Source of the DNA: Paenibacillus_V sp046244365
GTDB lineage: Bacteria > Bacillota > Bacilli > Paenibacillales > NBRC-103111
DNA length: 64,000 bases
Assembly: GCF_046244365.1 (NCBI RefSeq)
Contig: NZ_CP176395.1
Location: forward strand, 8,677,852-8,741,851
Reading direction: 5' to 3'
Shown: in pieces, positions 17,688-27,386 of the stretch
Layout of the letters: each line of letters begins with the position of its first letter
How positions within the stretch are numbered: position 1 is the first letter of the stretch
Made by a program: the position numbers and the translations under genes
The notes under the pieces: generated by a model
Told to the model about the DNA's origin: nothing
The model's database searches: none
Seen by the model: the letters and a program-made list of their open reading frames with translations, nothing else

Positions 17688-17782
17688 AGGGCCATCCTTT
17701 ACGGGATGGCCCTCTCGCTTTGTTCAACTATCGTACCCGTCGTATTATGAGGTCAGCCAGTTTTTACTGGTTGACCTCTTTT
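17688..17782 (+). terminator. Two tandem hairpins, the second a plus-strand terminator
   Basis: AGGGCCATCC/GGATGGCCCT forms a hairpin at 17688-17713. GAGGTCAGCCAG/CTGGTTGACCTC at 17749-17778 is followed by TTTTCTTTT on the plus strand. No plus-strand gene precedes them, so they may be leftovers of a deleted cassette gene. Confidence 0.6.
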
Positions 17783-17938
17783 CTTTTAGAGGTGTATGTA
17801 TCGGTAGCCGGGGTTGAACGATCGTACCCGTGGGAACGTATCCCGTGCTTCAGGCTTGTCCGGGACGGTGACCTTCGGGTCGGATTTTTCCTTTGTCAGA
17901 CTTGCGAATGGAACGTGCTTCCTATGCCGAGGATAAAA

Positions 17939-17964
17939 CGAAGGCACCCCACCGGGTGCCTTCG
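17939..17964 (-). terminator. Terminator of the SLH-domain protein gene
   Basis: On the minus strand CGAAGGCACCC-GGTG-GGGTGCCTTCG is followed by TTTTATCC. It lies 31 bp after the stop codon of the surface-protein gene. Confidence 0.85.
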
Positions 17965-17995
17965 CTTATGAATCAAAATAGAATCAGCCTGGTTC

Positions 17996-20824
17996 CTATA
18001 CCGTGTAACCGGTATTATTATGACCGCTTTCAATCGTTTCGCTCAAGTCAGTGGTTTGGACGTTGTCCACCTGGACGCTCACATAAGTGCCTGGGGCGGC
18101 TGTACTCGCCAGACTGTCAACCTCTAGCGTAACTTCGTTCTCATGACCAACGCCTCCCCAAGCCGCCGAGTGAATAGTCACCGGTTCGATGTTCATGCCG
18201 CTCTGTATCCACACAATATAGGTTCCATTCGCTGCTGAAGTTGGGTCCACGTCCTTGCTGAACGTCAACTTCAGAAGACTTCTCCCAGGGGTGTTCGATT
18301 CGCCGATATATGCCAGGCTGTTTGCAGACAAGACCGGCGTGGGAACGACCGTAATTTGCTGTGTCATGATGTTGCTATTGGCCATGCCGTTTTTCACTGC
18401 GATCGCTTTGATCGTAGAACCGGTCTCGACATAAAAGGGTCCGTTGTACGTAACGGTGTACGGGTCAGTCTGCGGATTAGTCATCGGATCATGAATACCG
18501 TCCGTCGTGTAGTAGATCATAGCATCGGACGGCGTTGTGCTCAACGTAACCAGGACACTGCCGTTCGAGTCAGTCTGATTTGCCGTAGGGGTTGCTACTT
18601 GTTCTTGTGTAATCGTGTACGACACTGACATGACTTCGCTGTTCGCCATGCCGCTTTTTACTGCAATTGCCTTGATCGTCATTGCATTCGTTATCGTGAT
18701 TGGGGAGCTGTATATCGTGCCGTTCGTTGGGCTTGGGTCGCTGTTATCCGTCGTATAGTAGATCGTTGCCCCTTCCGTCGCGTTGAGCAGCGATACACTC
18801 GTGCCTGCCGCTACAGCTCCGCTCGAAGGGTTAGCCGTAGGGGTTGCTACTTGTTCTTGTGTAATCGTGTACGACACTGACATGACTTCGCTGTTCGCCA
18901 TGCCGCTTTTTACTGCAATTGCCTTGATCGTCATTGCATTCGTTATCGTGATTGGTGAGCTGTATATCGTGCCGTTCGTTGGGCTTGGGTTGCTGTTATC
19001 CGTCGTATAGTAGATCGTTGCCCCTTCCGTCGCGTTGAGCAGCGATACACTCGTGCCTGCCGCTACAGCTCCGCTCGAAGGGTTAGCCGTAGGGGTTGCT
19101 ACTTGTTCTTGTATAATCGTGTACGACACTGACATGACTTCGCTGTTCACCATGCCGCTTTTTACTGCAATTGCCTTGATCGTCATTGCATTCGTTATCG
19201 TGATTGGTGAGCTGTATATCGTGCCGTTCGTTGGGCTTGGATCGCTGTTATCCGTCGTATAGTAGATCGTTGCCCCTTCCGTCGCGTTGAGCAGCGATAC
19301 ACTCGTGCCTGCCGCTACAGCTCCGCTCGAAGGGTTAGCCGTAGGGGTTGCTACTTGTTCTTGTATAATCGTGTACGACACTGACATGACTTCGCTGTTC
19401 ACCATGCCGCTTTTTACTGCAATTGCCTTGATCGTCATTGCATTCGTTATCGTGATTGGTGAGCTGTACACCGTGCTGCTGGTGCTTGGCGCGTTGCCAT
19501 CCGTCGTGTAGTAGATCGTTGCCCCCTGCGTTGCGTCAATCAAATATACACTCGTGCCTACCGTTACAGCTCCGCTCGATACACTAGCTGTTGGTGTCTT
19601 AACCACGCTCGGCGTACTGACTACCGGCGGCACAACCTCAGGTGCTTCAATCGTATAATTTTTAGAAGCTTGAACTCCACTGGCCGGATGTATCACGTAG
19701 ATGGAAATTCGTTCATCTTTTGACTTTAACGAGGTATCCGCTATGACAGCCATCCCTTTAAGGTCAATAGAAACAGGAACCGAAGCGCTGACTTCGAATT
19801 TGGAAATATCTTGAACCATTTCGCCATACTGATTGGTAGCCTTAAACGGGATAACGACCGCTTTCGAGCTGGCAACCGTGTTGGACGCAGAGGTAAATTC
19901 AATCTTGGTGACTGTCTCGGCAATTACAGTCACGGTGGCGGTTGTTTTGTCAACAACCGCGGCATCAAGGCCGGATAAGGTAACGACGTAACTTCCTTCC
20001 TCCAAATTTTTCGCAAAGGTCAAAGTAGCGCTTCTTTTATCAGCAGCCCAGTCGACTTGTGCACCTTCGGCCTTTGTGATGGATAGACCAGCCTTCGTTG
20101 TGTCGATGGGCTTATTAAAGGTCACATTGATCTTCTTCACGCCTACTGGCTTCGCTTCCGCGATAGACACTTTCCCGGGAGAAACGTACTGTGCTTTGGC
20201 TTCGTATGCGCTTGTAAGGAGCAGATCGCGCGTTGCGCTGGCTTGGCCGCCGAACTTTCCGTCCGCGCCATTTGTCAATATTTTTTGTTGCAACGCCCAA
20301 GCAACATAACCCTGCGCCCAGTTGGATACCGTACTATCGTTGCCAGTCTTCGCTTTTGCTTCCGCGTCCTTGCCTAACACTCGGACCAAGAACGTGGCCA
20401 GCTGCTCTTTGGTTACTTTACCGGCCGGATTGTATGTACCTTCGCCATAGCCATCCGTAACGCCGGCAGTTTTGAGTGCTTCAATGAAGGGCAGCGCATA
20501 ACCGTTGGCGGCATCATCCACCTTGACGTCGCCGAAACTGGACGTCTTCAGATCTTTATTGACTTCAATACCCGTAATCAATGCCGCAACCTTTGCGAAC
20601 TGGGCGCGGTTCATCTCATCTTTGAGCCCGAACGTCGTATCGCTGACGCCATCGAAAATCCCAGCGCTAATCATGGCGTCGAACCTGGCTTTCGTTGCCG
20701 CATCCAGATCCTTCAGGTCGGTAAAGTCGGCAGAAGTCTTCGCTGCCGCGTCAGCGGGAAAGCTGAAGACAGCATTTAATCCCAATAGAGCCGCTATTGA
20801 GAAACTTATGATTCTTTTTTTCAT
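17996..20824 (-). CDS. S-layer (SLH) surface protein with tandem chitobiase-type C-terminal domains
   Basis: A 942-residue secreted protein. A Sec signal peptide (MKKRIISFSIAALLGLNAVF, likely cut after ADAAA) precedes three SLH domains (about residues 33-210) that would bind pyruvylated secondary wall polymer. An Ig-like region follows, then five repeats of the CHB_HEX_C_1 type (TIYYTTDGNAPS ... ITITNAMTIKAIAV, about residues 405-825), four of them nearly identical. A final beta domain closes the protein. It is probably a structural or adhesive cell-surface protein, as no catalytic domain is present. ATG 20824 has AGGAGG 10 bases upstream; the earlier ATG touches that site. The adjacent regulator at 20936-24016 may control it. 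Confidence 0.9.
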   Translation of the reverse strand: MKKRIISFSIAALLGLNAVFSFPADAAAKTSADFTDLKDLDAATKARFDAMISAGIFDGVSDTTFGLKDEMNRAQFAKVAALITGIEVNKDLKTSSFGDVKVDDAANGYALPFIEALKTAGVTDGYGEGTYNPAGKVTKEQLATFLVRVLGKDAEAKAKTGNDSTVSNWAQGYVAWALQQKILTNGADGKFGGQASATRDLLLTSAYEAKAQYVSPGKVSIAEAKPVGVKKINVTFNKPIDTTKAGLSITKAEGAQVDWAADKRSATLTFAKNLEEGSYVVTLSGLDAAVVDKTTATVTVIAETVTKIEFTSASNTVASSKAVVIPFKATNQYGEMVQDISKFEVSASVPVSIDLKGMAVIADTSLKSKDERISIYVIHPASGVQASKNYTIEAPEVVPPVVSTPSVVKTPTASVSSGAVTVGTSVYLIDATQGATIYYTTDGNAPSTSSTVYSSPITITNAMTIKAIAVKSGMVNSEVMSVSYTIIQEQVATPTANPSSGAVAAGTSVSLLNATEGATIYYTTDNSDPSPTNGTIYSSPITITNAMTIKAIAVKSGMVNSEVMSVSYTIIQEQVATPTANPSSGAVAAGTSVSLLNATEGATIYYTTDNSNPSPTNGTIYSSPITITNAMTIKAIAVKSGMANSEVMSVSYTITQEQVATPTANPSSGAVAAGTSVSLLNATEGATIYYTTDNSDPSPTNGTIYSSPITITNAMTIKAIAVKSGMANSEVMSVSYTITQEQVATPTANQTDSNGSVLVTLSTTPSDAMIYYTTDGIHDPMTNPQTDPYTVTYNGPFYVETGSTIKAIAVKNGMANSNIMTQQITVVPTPVLSANSLAYIGESNTPGRSLLKLTFSKDVDPTSAANGTYIVWIQSGMNIEPVTIHSAAWGGVGHENEVTLEVDSLASTAAPGTYVSVQVDNVQTTDLSETIESGHNNTGYTV
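18591..19600 (-). repeat. Four tandem 252-bp repeats within the surface-protein gene
   Basis: The motif GTTGCTACTTGTTCTTGT begins at 18591, 18843, 19095 and 19347, so the period is exactly 252 bp (84 codons). The first three units are almost identical at DNA level, with only scattered single-base differences. The fourth diverges in its second half. Near-identity at synonymous positions indicates recent unequal duplication. Repeat number probably varies between strains. Confidence 0.95.
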
Positions 20825-20935
20825 CGAATTCATTCCTCCTGTTGTGAGTGTCAAAGCAATTTTCTTCACCATATCACAGCCAGTCTAAACAAAACCTAAA
20901 CAATTCGATCGCTTCATCAGGTATTCGTATTGTTC

Positions 20936-23900
20936 CTATCCGCCAAAATCCAGCATTGTCCCCATCGTGTCCTTGGGCTCAATCCCGAATTCAGTTAACA
21001 GCATCATCCTTAGCGCCTCGTATTGCTTGATCGCAGAAATACGGTCATCTGCCAAAACAAGCAAACGAATAAGCTGTTCATGAATGTGCTCGTTCAGCGG
21101 ATCATGCGCAAGCGCCTCCCGCAGCAGCTCCGCAGCGGCTTGATAATGCCCTTCCTTCTCCTCACGATCATGGAGGCGAAGCAACATCGCGACGTACTCG
21201 CTTCCCAGGCGAACTCGCGTCGGCTCTGCCCACTCGTACGGAGTGCCCGCCAAATAGCCCTGTCCGTAAAATTGAACAAGCTCCCCGGCGTAGTCACGCA
21301 ATGCAATGTCATCGATTTGAGCTCCAACGGCCAGCAACCGATCCCACCCCTCGATATCAAGGTCCAATCGGGTCATATCGATTCGGTAACCGCCTTCCAC
21401 ATGCTGAACGATACCGTCAAGTCCCATTTGACTTACAGCTTTTCGCAAATAGTGAGTCGTCGTATTAAACTGGGCCCCTGCCCGATCAACTTGCACTTCT
21501 CGCCACAAGGAATCGAGAATGCGCTCCCGGCTCACCACCTCGCCGCGATGGTGAATAAGAAAGGCCATCAATTCCTCGGTTTTGGATGTCCGCCACTTGA
21601 TCGCAGCGCCGTCCTCTGTCTCTGCACGAAACCGCCCAAAACATCGAATCTTCATTCGTGGAAGTGTATGATGGACGTTGAACGCATCTAGTACGAGACT
21701 CGCATAATCGGACACATCTGTCGATCCCCCACCCTTGTCTCCATACGACTGCACATAAATAGACAACAGCTCCGCCATCGCCGTTCCTTCGTCCACGAAG
21801 CTGCGGATGAATCCTTGCGGTTTCGCAATACGCAGTGCGGTATCCAGCTTCGTCAGCACCTGCTCCGTCCGACCATCGAGATACAACGCCATGCTTTGCA
21901 ATATCAGAACGTGAACCCGGTCGCGCAAGCGGTCTTCCTTCGTCAACAGATGATACAGCCGCTCTGCGAGAGATAGCGCCGGTTCGCATTGTCCGCATGC
22001 GGCAAGCACGCGAACGAGCGCCAGCTGTTCGGGCACTTGGTCCAGCGTTGCTTCGTCCGAGTGCGACATCCCACATTGCTTCAACCATCGCTGAGCAGAC
22101 GCCAAGTCGCCTTGACGCACCGCCAGGCTGGCCTGTTCCGCTTCGATTTTGCGTAGGAAGATTTCATAGTCCGGTGAATCGATCTTCATCTTAAGTTGTT
22201 CTAGCAGCGCCGCGGCTTTTAGCGAGTTCCCCTTCGCTTGTTGAATCCTCGAAGCAGCCACATCCAGTTGATACATATTGCGAGGAACCGGCGCGAGTCC
22301 GTCCGCGCGGTTCATACGGTTGATCCAAACTTCCGCTTCCTCTAACCGATTCCACTCGCACAATAGCTTGGCGTATGACGCATACATCGGCGTCGCATAC
22401 GGATGGTTCACGTGATCCCGCCAATGACTCGTCATCCTGGTGAAAAATTGTGCCGCGCCATGATAGTCGTTAATGTAGCACAGATGGTCATCAAACTCTT
22501 CTACGGAATAATGTCTATTGTTACCGCCTTCAATAAACAAGCTGTGCTTAGGTGCAGACTTATCACCGCGGATAAAATATTCAGCTGTGCTGGCAAGGTC
22601 TTTGGATACATAGGCAGCAGCAGCGCAGATATAATAGATTTCTCCCATCGTCGCGCACCACACGTCATCGTCCATATGATCCTTCATCGCTTCGAAACGG
22701 ATCCGAAGCCGCTCCGCTCGATCCGGAATGCTGCTAAACCGCCGAACACTAACCATCGCATACAAATAAAAAAGCTCAAGGAATGGCCTACTCGATACGT
22801 ATTGTTCAGGCACTTTCATCACCCAGCGAGCAACGACGACGTTTTTGCTGCCAATCAGAAATTCATGCAGATGACTCTCGATCAGGCGAACGGCGTCATC
22901 ATACTGCCGCCCTGCCAAATAGTGCTCTGCCGCTTCTTCGACAAAGCCATTATTTTCGAGCCATTGCGCGGCTCGCGCGTTAGTCTGAACCCACAGTTCA
23001 GGCTCTGTTCGAGTGAGCATCGACTGTAGAAAATCAGACAGCAGATGGTGATAGCGATACCAGCTGCGTTGATCGTCCAACGGAATAATGAATAGCTGAA
23101 GCTGTTCCAATTGTTCCAGCTGTTGTTGGCCTCCCGACTGGCCGGTCACCGCCTCGCACAAGGCGTAATTCATCTGGCTTAACACGGAGGTTTGCAGCAA
23201 AAAATCGCGCATCGCCTCCGGCAGATCGCGAATGACTTCCTCCAGCAAGTAATCAGATATGAGCTGCTGCTGACCACTGAATTGACGGATCATTTCAGCC
23301 ACATTGCCGCTCCGTTTCAGGGAGATAGCCGCCAGACGCAAGCCGCCAATCCAGCCTTCGGTTTGGTTGTACAATATATTGAGTTGTTCCGCCGACAGCT
23401 TCAATTCCGTCGTCTCTTGGAAGAAATCAGATACTTCCTCCGATCGGAACCGCAATTGTTCGATTGTAATCCGTCGCATCTCACCTTTCGCCAACAATCT
23501 TGTTGTCGGGAAGGAAAGGTCATTGCGGCTTGCGATATATAAATGAATATGGTCGGGAAGGTATTCGAGCAAGTAGCTCATCGACTTCTGGATGGCTGGC
23601 ATCGTCACCAGGTGATAATCGTCAAACATGATGACCAGCTCACCTGGCAGTCGATTCAACTCGTTCAGCAGCGCAGTCATTGCCGGCTCCATCGATGCGG
23701 AAGACGCAGAAGACCCCTGAGCCAGCAGTGGCCAAACAGTCCGGCCAAAACCTTCGACTCGATTCTGGATCGAAGCGATGACCACGTTCCAGAATGTAAT
23801 CCAATCGTCGTCCTGCTTGCCGAGTGATACCCAAGCAACAGGATTCTCTCTTTGTCTGGCCCATTCGCTTAACGCCGTCGTTTTCCCATAGCCGGATGGA

Positions 23901-24016
23901 GCGAATACGAACGTCAGCTTCGCATCCATGCCCTCATCTAGCAGCCGAATCAAATCCGAGCGAATAACCAAAGTATGCCGTTCATGAGGAATATGCATCT
24001 TTGTTGCAGTAATCAT
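20936..24016 (-). CDS. Giant MalT/LuxR-like STAND ATPase regulator with a C-terminal SARP/BTAD module
   Basis: A 1026-residue cytoplasmic regulator. The N-terminal STAND ATPase has Walker A APSGYGKTT (about 39-47), Walker B VIMFDDYHLV and the MalT-like LYIASRNDLSFP segment. A long TPR-like helical region follows (about 400-760). The C-terminal 250 residues hold an OmpR/SARP-type winged helix (KIRCFGRFRAETEDG, EVVSRERILDSLW) and a BTAD domain. Such proteins bind a ligand, oligomerise with ATP and activate nearby genes. ATG 24016 has GGAGGG 7 bases upstream. Its stop is only 111 bp from the start of the SLH protein gene, and both sit in one att-bounded block. Confidence 0.9.
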   Translation of the reverse strand: MITATKMHIPHERHTLVIRSDLIRLLDEGMDAKLTFVFAPSGYGKTTALSEWARQRENPVAWVSLGKQDDDWITFWNVVIASIQNRVEGFGRTVWPLLAQGSSASSASMEPAMTALLNELNRLPGELVIMFDDYHLVTMPAIQKSMSYLLEYLPDHIHLYIASRNDLSFPTTRLLAKGEMRRITIEQLRFRSEEVSDFFQETTELKLSAEQLNILYNQTEGWIGGLRLAAISLKRSGNVAEMIRQFSGQQQLISDYLLEEVIRDLPEAMRDFLLQTSVLSQMNYALCEAVTGQSGGQQQLEQLEQLQLFIIPLDDQRSWYRYHHLLSDFLQSMLTRTEPELWVQTNARAAQWLENNGFVEEAAEHYLAGRQYDDAVRLIESHLHEFLIGSKNVVVARWVMKVPEQYVSSRPFLELFYLYAMVSVRRFSSIPDRAERLRIRFEAMKDHMDDDVWCATMGEIYYICAAAAYVSKDLASTAEYFIRGDKSAPKHSLFIEGGNNRHYSVEEFDDHLCYINDYHGAAQFFTRMTSHWRDHVNHPYATPMYASYAKLLCEWNRLEEAEVWINRMNRADGLAPVPRNMYQLDVAASRIQQAKGNSLKAAALLEQLKMKIDSPDYEIFLRKIEAEQASLAVRQGDLASAQRWLKQCGMSHSDEATLDQVPEQLALVRVLAACGQCEPALSLAERLYHLLTKEDRLRDRVHVLILQSMALYLDGRTEQVLTKLDTALRIAKPQGFIRSFVDEGTAMAELLSIYVQSYGDKGGGSTDVSDYASLVLDAFNVHHTLPRMKIRCFGRFRAETEDGAAIKWRTSKTEELMAFLIHHRGEVVSRERILDSLWREVQVDRAGAQFNTTTHYLRKAVSQMGLDGIVQHVEGGYRIDMTRLDLDIEGWDRLLAVGAQIDDIALRDYAGELVQFYGQGYLAGTPYEWAEPTRVRLGSEYVAMLLRLHDREEKEGHYQAAAELLREALAHDPLNEHIHEQLIRLLVLADDRISAIKQYEALRMMLLTEFGIEPKDTMGTMLDFGG

Positions 24017-24132
24017 CGGGGTACCCTCCGGAATTAAGACAGAAAACGAGTAATAAAGTGTAATTTCGACAACAAGTCGTAAATTCCTACGTCTTGTTGG
24101 CAAACATTTGTCTCATTAGTGTCACCGATATA

Positions 24133-24158
24133 ATTTCGCCCTACTTATGGTACGGTTC
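24133..24158 (-). repeat. att-like direct repeat D
   Basis: The minus strand reads GAACCGTACCATAAGTAG (core 24141-24158), encoding Glu-Pro-Tyr-His-Lys-stop, followed by GGCGAAAT. It lies between the giant regulator and the response regulator gene. Confidence 0.78.
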
Positions 24159-24185
24159 AGCGTATCATCTATTTCGCAAAATTTT

Positions 24186-24210
24186 AAGGCACCCGATTGG
24201 GTGCCTTCTC
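24186..24210 (-). terminator. Terminator of the two-component operon
   Basis: On the minus strand AAGGCACCC-AATC-GGGTGCCTT is followed by an AT-rich tract with TTTT. It shares a 22-base identical stretch with the terminator at 14734-14757. Confidence 0.75.
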
Positions 24211-24301
24211 ACTGGGTTGGTACTCTTGTTTTTTTCTTCTCAAGAATGGTCATCGCAGCCCCGGTCCAACAATCTGCGAAGGGAAAGGTCTGCTTACTGC
24301 A

Positions 24302-24979
24302 TCAAAACTGCCGCTCTATCCCCTTCGCTAGGCCTCCCTCCCGAGCTAAAATAATAGCCTCTGCTCGGCCGGCAACCTGTAATTTGCTAAAAATTGTGGA
24401 AACATGGTTTCTTACCGTTTTGGGACTTAGGACGAGCCGTTCTGAGATTGCCGGGTTGGAATAACCTTGCGCAATCAAGGTCAGCACTTCTCTCTCGCGG
24501 TCTGTCAACTCGGGAAAGAGGGGTGCGGTTTCGAATTGTCGCCGCTTCTGAGTCGCCCCGAAGAAACCGATGATTCGGTTCGCGATGCTCGGGCTGAAAA
24601 TGGCTTCGCCCTTGCTCACGGCTGTAATGGCCCGAATGGCTTCATCACCTTCGGCTCCTTTGAGCAAATAGCCGCGGGCACCTGCCCTCATGGCGGAAAA
24701 TACAGAATCATCATCGTCAAACATCGTGAGCATTAAAATGCTGATACCAGGCAATGCAGCCAAGATTCGGCGCGTTGCTTCAATGCCATTGATTTCCGGC
24801 AAGTTGATATCCATCAAGATTACATCAGGATGACAATGCGCCGCTAAGACGATTGCTTCGTCGCCCGAGGTGGCTTCTCCCACGACCTCCACCATTTTCG
24901 CTTCCGCTAATAAAAGTGCTCGTAATCCATAACGGAAAACAGGGTGATCGTCTACAATGAGAACGCGGATGCGATTCAT
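24302..24979 (-). CDS. NarL/LuxR-family response regulator
   Basis: A 225-residue protein. The receiver domain has the acidic pair in VDDHP (about 9-11), the phosphoacceptor Asp in ILMDINLPE (about 55), and a conserved Thr and Lys. The C-terminal LuxR helix-turn-helix reads LTDREREVLTLIAQGYSN ... SPKTVRNHVSTIFSKL. It is the partner of the histidine kinase at 24976-27144, because the kinase stop and this start share ATGA. AAAGGAG lies 10 bases before ATG 24979. The target genes are unknown. Confidence 0.95.
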   Translation of the reverse strand: MNRIRVLIVDDHPVFRYGLRALLLAEAKMVEVVGEATSGDEAIVLAAHCHPDVILMDINLPEINGIEATRRILAALPGISILMLTMFDDDDSVFSAMRAGARGYLLKGAEGDEAIRAITAVSKGEAIFSPSIANRIIGFFGATQKRRQFETAPLFPELTDREREVLTLIAQGYSNPAISERLVLSPKTVRNHVSTIFSKLQVAGRAEAIILAREGGLAKGIERQF

Positions 24980-27144
24980 GAGACGTCAGCTCCTTTCCTT
25001 GCCGTTGGAGCATCCCCATATCCTTTGGTAACTAGGGGGAAATATGCACCTACCCGCATACCCATTTTTGGCAAGTTTTCGATGAGAAAGGTTCCTCCCA
25101 GCTCCTCCGCGCGCTCACGCATCGAATGGAATCCGATGCCGCCGCGGATCCCGGGCGCCAATCCATGACCATTGTCCGATATTTCCAGAGTAAGTGTTGA
25201 CTCCAATAGAAGCCGAACATTGGCAGAGGTGGCATGAGCATGCCGTACGACGTTCGTCAGCGCCTCCTGGACAATTCGGTAGCAAGCGATTTCGATCGCT
25301 GCTGGTAACATAGGAAGCGAATCCGGCGCGTCAAGCGTCATGACCACACCGCTCGCATTGTAATGTTTCATTTGCTCCTGCAGGGCCGCAATCAAGCCCA
25401 AATCGTCGAGGGAAGGCGGACGGAGTGCATAGACTAAGCGCCGAATATCGACAATCGCCTGCTGGGCATGCGTGATTGCGTCTGTTAACAGTTGTTCCGC
25501 AGTGCCGGGATCGTGCCGCAGCAGCTTTTTGATCGCGGATAAGGTAAATGTCTGACTGGATAGCTGTGGGCCTAATCCATCATGCAAATCCCGGCGTAAG
25601 CGACGCCGCTCCTCTTCGCGCGTGGCGACAAGTCGTTCCCTTGAATTCTGCAGGTCTACCGTCATTTTCTTCAAGTCGGCTGTCAAGCGCGCCGAGTAAA
25701 CCGCAATGCCGATTTGGGGGGTAAGGTCCCGAACGAGTCTCAGATCGGCAGATGTCAGTTCTTCACCCCGCTGGCGCGGAGAAAGAATTAACTCGCCGAC
25801 CTGCTCTCCTTGGTGAATTAGCGGGAGCCTAAGAGCTGAGCTTTCATCAATAGCATTGCCATAGTAAGCCGCTACTAGCGTATTTTCGTCACCATGAGAT
25901 GTCTGTTTCCTATTCCAGATAATCGAGACATAAGGAAGCTTCAGCGCATGAGCGACACTTTTTACAATAGTAGGAAGCAAGCTGTCCGCAGGCAAAGACT
26001 CCTCCAGACGCCGTCCCAGAACGGAAAGTGCCCGATAGGGGTCAATTCGATCCCCGAACATGAGACGGTTGACCCCTTGCTGCAGTCGGTTGCGCAACGG
26101 CTGAATGATCACAGCAACCATAGCGGTTGCCAGCGCAGATAATACCCACTCATTTTTAATGTGCAAAAGAATGCTTGCTCCAAAAACAACCAGCATATAC
26201 AAGGCCAATATACATACCGATACCGACGTATATACAACGGTGCGATTAATGACGATATCGATATCCCAAAGCCGGAAACGGAGCAAGGCGACACAGACGC
26301 CAAGCGCGATAGAAAGATAGTAAAACGTGAACAAGATCGGACCTAGAAGCTGATAGAAGGAGTCTGGTTGATTTAAATCTGAGATCATCAAAGGAAGCAA
26401 GTGTATAATGGTGAGGGATGTCAACGAGATGGAAAATCCGAATGCCAACCATTTAATTTGCTGCCGCTCCTGAGGGGAAGCAACAGCGAAATAACGATAA
26501 AATTGCGTGGCTGCTGCGCTGCCATAGACGACGAAAAGTTCCAATAAACCAAGCAGCGGCGGCCAATTGTCAATATTATAAGGATACGGAAGCATAAAGA
26601 ATGCAATTTGAATGATGAAAAGAAAGGTTAACATCCAGGACCAACGCGGAACGAATCGCCCATCAGGAAAGGTGTAGAAAAAAATTCCGAGTGAGGGCCA
26701 TTGCAGAAATAAGAAAAGGATTTCAATCAGATTTAATGGCGGCGGGAGATCTTTCACCAGATGAACATCGGACATGCCGAACGCGCCGAAGATCACGAGA
26801 ATTAGGGAGACGAACAAACCCATGCGCTCTGTTGATGCGCGCCAAAATATGAGAAGTCCTGTCCCTATATAGATGGTTGTCATGACGACATCGCAAATTA
26901 GCGCATAAAGGGCATACCCTTGCAGCGAAAAGCCGTAACGCTCAAGCGCAGGAAGGTGGTCCGCATGAAGCTGTAGGTAGTTGCAACCTACTTTCGTCAT
27001 ATCGATACAAGGTTGATAAAGAAGTGCTACGAAATCGGGGTAATTATAGATCATTACGGCTACAGCGAAAAGGCCGGCCAGCAGCCAGAGCAGCCGCAGC
27101 CGCAGCAAAGGTTTGCTTTCTGTTTGCAGCCCTGATCTCACCAA
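24976..27144 (-). CDS. Membrane sensor histidine kinase (HisKA_3 type) with GAF domain
   Basis: About 722 residues. The N-terminal third has 9-10 membrane helices with an extracytoplasmic loop carrying two Cys (QPCIDMTKVGCNYLQ). A GAF-like domain follows (about 370-510). The dimerisation helix carries the phosphoacceptor His in RRDLHDGLGPQL, and the HATPase_c domain has DNGHGL and GGIGFHSMRERAEELGG. This is the NarX/DesK/LiaS class that pairs with NarL-type regulators. The start is TTG 27144 or GTG 27141, with AGGAGGGGAG upstream; no ATG fits. The signal is unknown. Confidence 0.92.
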   Translation of the reverse strand: MVRSGLQTESKPLLRLRLLWLLAGLFAVAVMIYNYPDFVALLYQPCIDMTKVGCNYLQLHADHLPALERYGFSLQGYALYALICDVVMTTIYIGTGLLIFWRASTERMGLFVSLILVIFGAFGMSDVHLVKDLPPPLNLIEILFLFLQWPSLGIFFYTFPDGRFVPRWSWMLTFLFIIQIAFFMLPYPYNIDNWPPLLGLLELFVVYGSAAATQFYRYFAVASPQERQQIKWLAFGFSISLTSLTIIHLLPLMISDLNQPDSFYQLLGPILFTFYYLSIALGVCVALLRFRLWDIDIVINRTVVYTSVSVCILALYMLVVFGASILLHIKNEWVLSALATAMVAVIIQPLRNRLQQGVNRLMFGDRIDPYRALSVLGRRLEESLPADSLLPTIVKSVAHALKLPYVSIIWNRKQTSHGDENTLVAAYYGNAIDESSALRLPLIHQGEQVGELILSPRQRGEELTSADLRLVRDLTPQIGIAVYSARLTADLKKMTVDLQNSRERLVATREEERRRLRRDLHDGLGPQLSSQTFTLSAIKKLLRHDPGTAEQLLTDAITHAQQAIVDIRRLVYALRPPSLDDLGLIAALQEQMKHYNASGVVMTLDAPDSLPMLPAAIEIACYRIVQEALTNVVRHAHATSANVRLLLESTLTLEISDNGHGLAPGIRGGIGFHSMRERAEELGGTFLIENLPKMGMRVGAYFPLVTKGYGDAPTARKGADVS

Positions 27145-27347
27145 CGTTTACCGCTCCCCTCCTGAAAGCTGCATTTCCTTAGCGGCAATTGCCGCCTCTC
27201 TATTTTACCACAATTATGCAGAAATTGGTTAGTTTCTTACAGATGATGGTGTGCCCCGGCTTCTGACCGGTACCTGAATTTTATATGAGGTAAAACACTA
27301 AGACATTGAAGCGCGGTCGGCAAGAAGCGGCCTTCGCTTCAATGAAG

Positions 27348-27373
27348 ACAAGGTTCCCAGAAGGGAACCTTTA
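27348..27373 (-). terminator. Hairpin after the DUF998-like gene
   Basis: AAGGTTCCC and GGGAACCTT form a stem with an AGAA loop, 13 bp after the stop of the leftward membrane-protein gene. The T-tract is modest (TTGTCTTC), so termination may be partial. Confidence 0.55.
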
Positions 27374-27386
27374 ATAAGCAAGAATT

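Noticed and set aside
18783..19511. Three repeated plus-strand frames of about 75 codons.
   Set aside because: They are antisense shadows of the 252-bp repeats in the SLH protein gene.
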